From: Drosophila miranda | Taxonomy: Eukaryota > Arthropoda > Insecta > Diptera > Drosophilidae | Direction of reading: 5' to 3' | NCBI RefSeq assembly: GCF_003369915.1 | Contig: NC_046676.1 | Coordinates: 13,684,001-13,748,000, forward strand | DNA length: 64,000 nucleotides | Shown: piece by piece, positions 59,518 through 64,000 of the stretch | Layout: the number at the start of each line of letters is the position of its first letter | Position numbering within the stretch: the stretch's first letter is position 1 | The notes under the pieces: model-generated | What the model was told of the DNA's origin: nothing | Databases searched by the model: none | Seen by the model: only the letters and a program-made list of their open reading frames with translations | Position numbers and translations under genes: made by a program

Positions 59518-60888
59518 CGCTTTCAGAGGGTGTCAGGCTGTCTGGACTGCAAATATAATCAGACTGGAAATATGCCATGCTTTTTGGATTTCTTGATTAG
59601 TGCTGTTCTCCGTGTGTGTGTGTGTGTGTGCTGTTAGGACGCTCACCGACGCCACTAGGTAGGCAATGGATTCCGACATTGTGCAAGAAGGAGAGAAAAC
59701 AGAGTGAGCGAGAGAGAGCGACAGAGAGGATAGAAGACTCTTATAATTTCAGAAACTTAAGCAATCCAATCAAACCGTCATCAATGTAAATATTTCCCCG
59801 CATCTGCTGTACATAGAAAAAGAAAAAACTTATTACTCATGCGCCACGTTGCACCGAGCACCAATCAATATGCAGGCCATCAAATATTTAAACTAAAACT
59901 ACAAAATAACAAAAATGGCTACGAAAACTTAACACACACATCGACGTGTGTGAGCGAGGGAGACAAAGATAGAGAGGATATGGGATAGCAAGATATAGCT
60001 AGAGAGAGAGAGCGAGAGAGCAGAGCCTCACAAAAGGATTTTAATTGAGTGCAATGGCATGTGAGCGATATGCAGAGCGAAGGCAATGCAGCAATGCAGA
60101 ACGAGACAGCCGATAGGGGAAGACAAGGACAAAATCCAAGCAACAAATTCACCTCAACATCACGCCACCCCCTCCCCGCCCACCCACAATCCGCCGCCCA
60201 CTCACTCATCGTACTCGTCTACAGCCAATTCTTGTGGTCAAAATGCATTTTGAAGTTATGCACATATCCTGTTGATTTTTGAAATTATCAAGTCTTAAAA
60301 CACACACACAACTGCATCGCATACATTTAGTCTGATACAAAAGCAGGAGCTGGCGGATAGGGGGGGGGGGGGAAGGGAGGGGCAATGGCTCTAGGCAGGG
60401 GCTGGCTGTGGGGCCGACCCTTCTCTTTGCCATTTGTTTCCGACCGTTTTTGCATGAATTATTAAATGCTATGTAATTTATTTGATTGTGTTTGTGCCAG
60501 TGTTGGCCCATGCACTTCCTTCTCTGTGTCTGTGTCTGTGTCTGTGGCTGTGTCCGTGCCTCTGTGTGTGTGAGTGCTTGTTGGTATTTATTGCACTTAA
60601 CTGCTTTTGGGGTTACATGTAACAAGGCCTCCCCCTCCTGCGGCCTCCTGCGGCCTCCTTCGGCCTGTCTCCAGACCCTCCTTCCTCCCCTTCGTGTATT
60701 GTTGAAATCTTATGCATTTGTCATGAATCTGAAATATTTTCGGTTCGTTTGGTTTCTCTTCATGTATGTATGTGTACTGTGAGAGATGCGTTTCTATGTA
60801 TTATATTATCCTTTTCGTGTGTTTGTGTGTATATTATGGGCGGGTGTCCATCAACCCACCTACCAACTGCATCCACTGCTAGCCACAG

Positions 60889-60919
<31 letters not shown>

Positions 60920-62441
60920 TTAGTTTGTGGTTTAAGCTATTTTCGTTGCAGCAATTTATTGATCAATATTTCAGCTTAGGCGTTGGTCATTAGTTAGTCT
61001 GCAGAGGACATCAAGGAACAATCGAAAGAAGAGTGTTGAGGGAACGGAACGAATGGCACCCAAAGTGGTCATTATATTCGAAAGTTACCCATATCGCTTC
61101 CTTCGATAATAATCTAGTATGCATAGCCCATAGGATATGTACCATGCGGTTGATGAAATTCCCATCAATCTAAGCTGCAATTTTAAAGGTTAACGAAAGA
61201 CAGCTGAAGCACCATCCCCCACACTACCCACATTATCGAAGATATCGATCGTTGCTATCGTATAGTATATCCCAGTATTCAGAGCAACAGAGACCCAGTC
61301 AATTAGACAAACTTCTAATATTTGCCGCTGCAACTATCACACCTGAATATTATGCTCCCCTTTCCCACCCTATCTATGGCCCTATCCATATCCCTTCTGC
61401 AATCTAATTAACTGTCACTGTGTTAAAAAGACGCCAAACTGGCAACCAAAACTCGCGTCTACACCGCCCTCAGCGCTCTCCTGTGGCCTGCCAGTTGAAC
61501 AATGACAGCAGCTCCTTGCCCCTCCCTGTGGCACTCTTGGCTTGCGTGTCGGGCCAACACCACGCCACCCTTTCCCCTCACCATCCGCGACTTTGGTGGC
61601 GCGCGAACACTAATGCGTTGGCAATAACAAAGGTTGCACATGCCTGCCTCCACACACATCCTTGTACCAGCAACGCGGCCGCGAAGAGTCGAGTTCTTGG
61701 CAACTAATCAATAGAGCAGAATTTTACGTTTAATTAAAAATGTCTGCGTGTGTAAACCAGGGCAGGTGGCAGGTGGCATGTGGCAGGTGGGAGATAGAGA
61801 GCCATGCGAAATGGAGGCCTGCTCGGGCTGGTTAGTTCTTCGCGGCCTGACGGAACTGTCGGAATGGTAATTGCCATTGCTTAATATGCAATTAGTCCGA
61901 GCAACCGACGCAAAACAGAATCAATTGAAACGCACCTTCGGGAGACTATCCAGAGATGGTTGACCAACCATCTAAAATCTTTTCATCTTTCCGACATTCG
62001 TTCTCCCTGCTTCCCTATTTCCAAGGAGATATTATAATTTATCGGCATTGAAATGTTTTACATACTGCTTTGGACTCCCCCTCCCACTACCACTACCACT
62101 CCCACTCCCACTCCCATTCGTTCTTCAGTCTTCCCGGGGGGCACCGAAGACAAGTCCGAATGATGCCGAATGTAATTAGAAATCCTCAGCAAATATACAC
62201 AGATTTCTACATACAAATATAGACGTACACATAGGATAGACATGGGCAATGGGTGGCTGCGGCTGCATTTGGTTTGATGTGCAAAATGAAGACATTTGAG
62301 AGTTTGCGGCTTGGGGTTCGAGCACCGTAGGCTATAGATTTTCTTACGACACACAGACATTTCCATCTACATATACACACATGTAGTATATGCAGGTGCT
62401 GTAGTGCTGGGCTTGGAGTGGGGGACTTAGGTCTATATAAT

Positions 62442-62479
<38 letters not shown>

Positions 62480-64000
62480 CTACACACGCCAACACCTGCT
62501 TTTGGTCTTTGTCTGCCCGCTGGCCATGCAAAGGGGGAGGCATCTCAATATAAACTGCCTTCAACATTTAATTAGTGTGTTTTCCCAGACCCGTGTTCTA
62601 TGTGTACGGGTCTCCGTTGTCGTGTGTGTATGCAAATGTCGAATGGGCGCAACTGTACATGCTCACATACATGCTCTCTCACTCTCTCTCTCTCTCTCTC
62701 TCTCGCTCTCTGGCCGAAGACATTGACGTTTCGTTGGTTATGCAAATTCCATGCCAACACCTTTTCGGCCAAAGACTAAGACAAACTTAAGTGGGGAAAT
62801 GCTTGTGGGGGGCACTATAAGACCCCCACATATACACACATATGCACACACACACACACACAGGCATATACACAATTGCCTTTTATAATTAATTTTACAG
62901 TTAAGTGTATTTCAAGAAAGTTAAATTTACGTAAATTCGAAAATTTTGAAAGGCCATTGCCTTGGCCAGAAAACTTCACACACACACACACACAAGGGTT
63001 AAGGCGGAGAAGTGGGTGGGGGTGTGGAATGGCTTATGAGAACGTATGCCTGTGTGTCTACGTCTGTGTCTGTGTGTGCGTTGGCCCGAGACGTTGCTGT
63101 GGCTTGGGCCCTGAGACATTTGACTGCTTTTTCGGGCGGCTAAAGCCTCCTCCTCCTGCTTCCATGGCTAGCACAAATTTTATTGAAATTGCCTGGGTCT
63201 GGGGGGACACCGAGGTCTGGGCTGGGCAACACTTACATTATGCAATCTAATTATCTCTTATGTTTCTCTGCATGTGTTTGCATGTATGTGTGCAAGACAA
63301 AATGGCGTCTCAGCTCTAATGATAAGAGGGGGGAAGAGGCAGGTCCATTCAAGTTATCTTGGGACAAAGTTCTATTGCAAGTGCAGGATGGAAAATGCAA
63401 AGAAAATGGAATAAAAGTTGTAAATATTTAATTGCAAAATAATTGCCACATTTTCTGTATACTCTGACATAAAGAAGCCTCAGAGATGAGACCCACTAAA
63501 TGGGCTCTTCTTCTGAGATCAATTTGCAAATGAACAACAGCCCCAAAACCCCTAAAAAGTATCATTCTCTTTGACTCTTCCATGTCCGATATCTCTTCTA
63601 TTCGTTTTAATGGAAAATCAATCTAAAATTTTCCTCATTAAACTGCCCGTTGTTCGACTAATGAAATCATTAAAATTGTTTAAAAGCAAATTTTGCGTTG
63701 GGCAAGCCAGAGGACACAAGTGGGGGCATGCAAAATTTATGTGGCAACTCGAAACTATGTTTTGGCAACACACACGCACACGGAGAGGTACATATATACA
63801 TGTATACCAGCTAGGGTACACGACCAAAGGACATTGCCTTGAGCCGGGATCGAGACCGAGACCGAGGACGAGGACGGGGACGAGGACGCGGACGAGAGGA
63901 AAGCAGACGGACAGACAGCAAAAGTTGCCAGTTGAAGGCAGAGGCAAATCCTTAGCAGAGACACCGAGCAACCCCCTTATGACCAGAAACCACTGCCACC
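54623..64000. other. 5' flank or 5' intron of pdm3, microsatellite-rich
   Basis: About 9.4 kb without a supported coding exon. Dinucleotide tracts are unusually dense: GT near 55435-55467, 58640-58655 and 59613-59630; CT near 55565-55612, 59491-59518 and 62674-62706; CA near 59160-59189, 60888-60914, 62442-62474, 62848-62862 and 62979-62993; GA near 60001-60018. There is a G run at 60360-60372 and a GAGGAC-type tract near 63855-63895. Promoters or untranslated exons of pdm3 may lie here, but I cannot place one. Confidence 0.55.
58861..58903 (+). repeat. Minisatellite, unit CCCTGGCA (5 copies)
   Basis: Five perfect tandem 8-bp units. Confidence 0.9.

Overview
The window looks like a piece of a Drosophila chromosome. 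Genes are split by short GT-AG introns, four larval cuticle protein genes sit in a cluster, and DINE-1/INE-1-type Helentron repeats are scattered through the left part. The cluster, CSN7 and pdm3 suggest the region equivalent to D. melanogaster 44D (Muller element C). An obscura-group species is my best guess from the repeat type, but I could not test it.

Layout: 0-0.3 kb holds the last exon of a CYP4-type cytochrome P450. 1.9-7.9 kb holds four small chitin-binding cuticle genes: two Lcp3/Lcp4-like genes on the minus strand, then two Lcp1/Lcp2-like genes on the plus strand. Each has a 12-nt first coding exon, a 62-79 bp intron and a TATA box. 9-15.5 kb carries DINE-1 copies, one of them inside an intron. 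12.3-20.5 kb (minus) is CSN7, a COP9 signalosome subunit, in five exons with one intron of about 7.1 kb. 20.7-38.9 kb has no convincing gene; it contains simple repeats and a 156-bp mariner-type MITE. 39.0-41.5 kb (plus) is a five-exon UNC93-like membrane protein. 42.0-42.25 kb (plus) is a compact single-exon gene for an 82-residue secreted peptide with ten cysteines in its mature part, which I do not recognise. 43.3-54.6 kb (minus) is pdm3, a class VI POU-homeodomain transcription factor, assembled here from nine coding exons with every phase matching. 54.6-64 kb is 5' flank or 5' intron of pdm3, rich in microsatellites and without a convincing coding exon.

The genes do not form a pathway. 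The cuticle genes are a tandem family evolving in concert, CSN7 is a housekeeping gene with a DRE promoter, and pdm3 is a developmental regulator with a large non-coding neighbourhood. The observations most worth a second look are gene conversion confined to exon 2 of the Lcp3/4 pair, the unrecognised cysteine-rich peptide, the long/short DINE-1 forms explained by internal repeat recombination, the MITE, and the uncertain start and overlapping upstream frames of pdm3.
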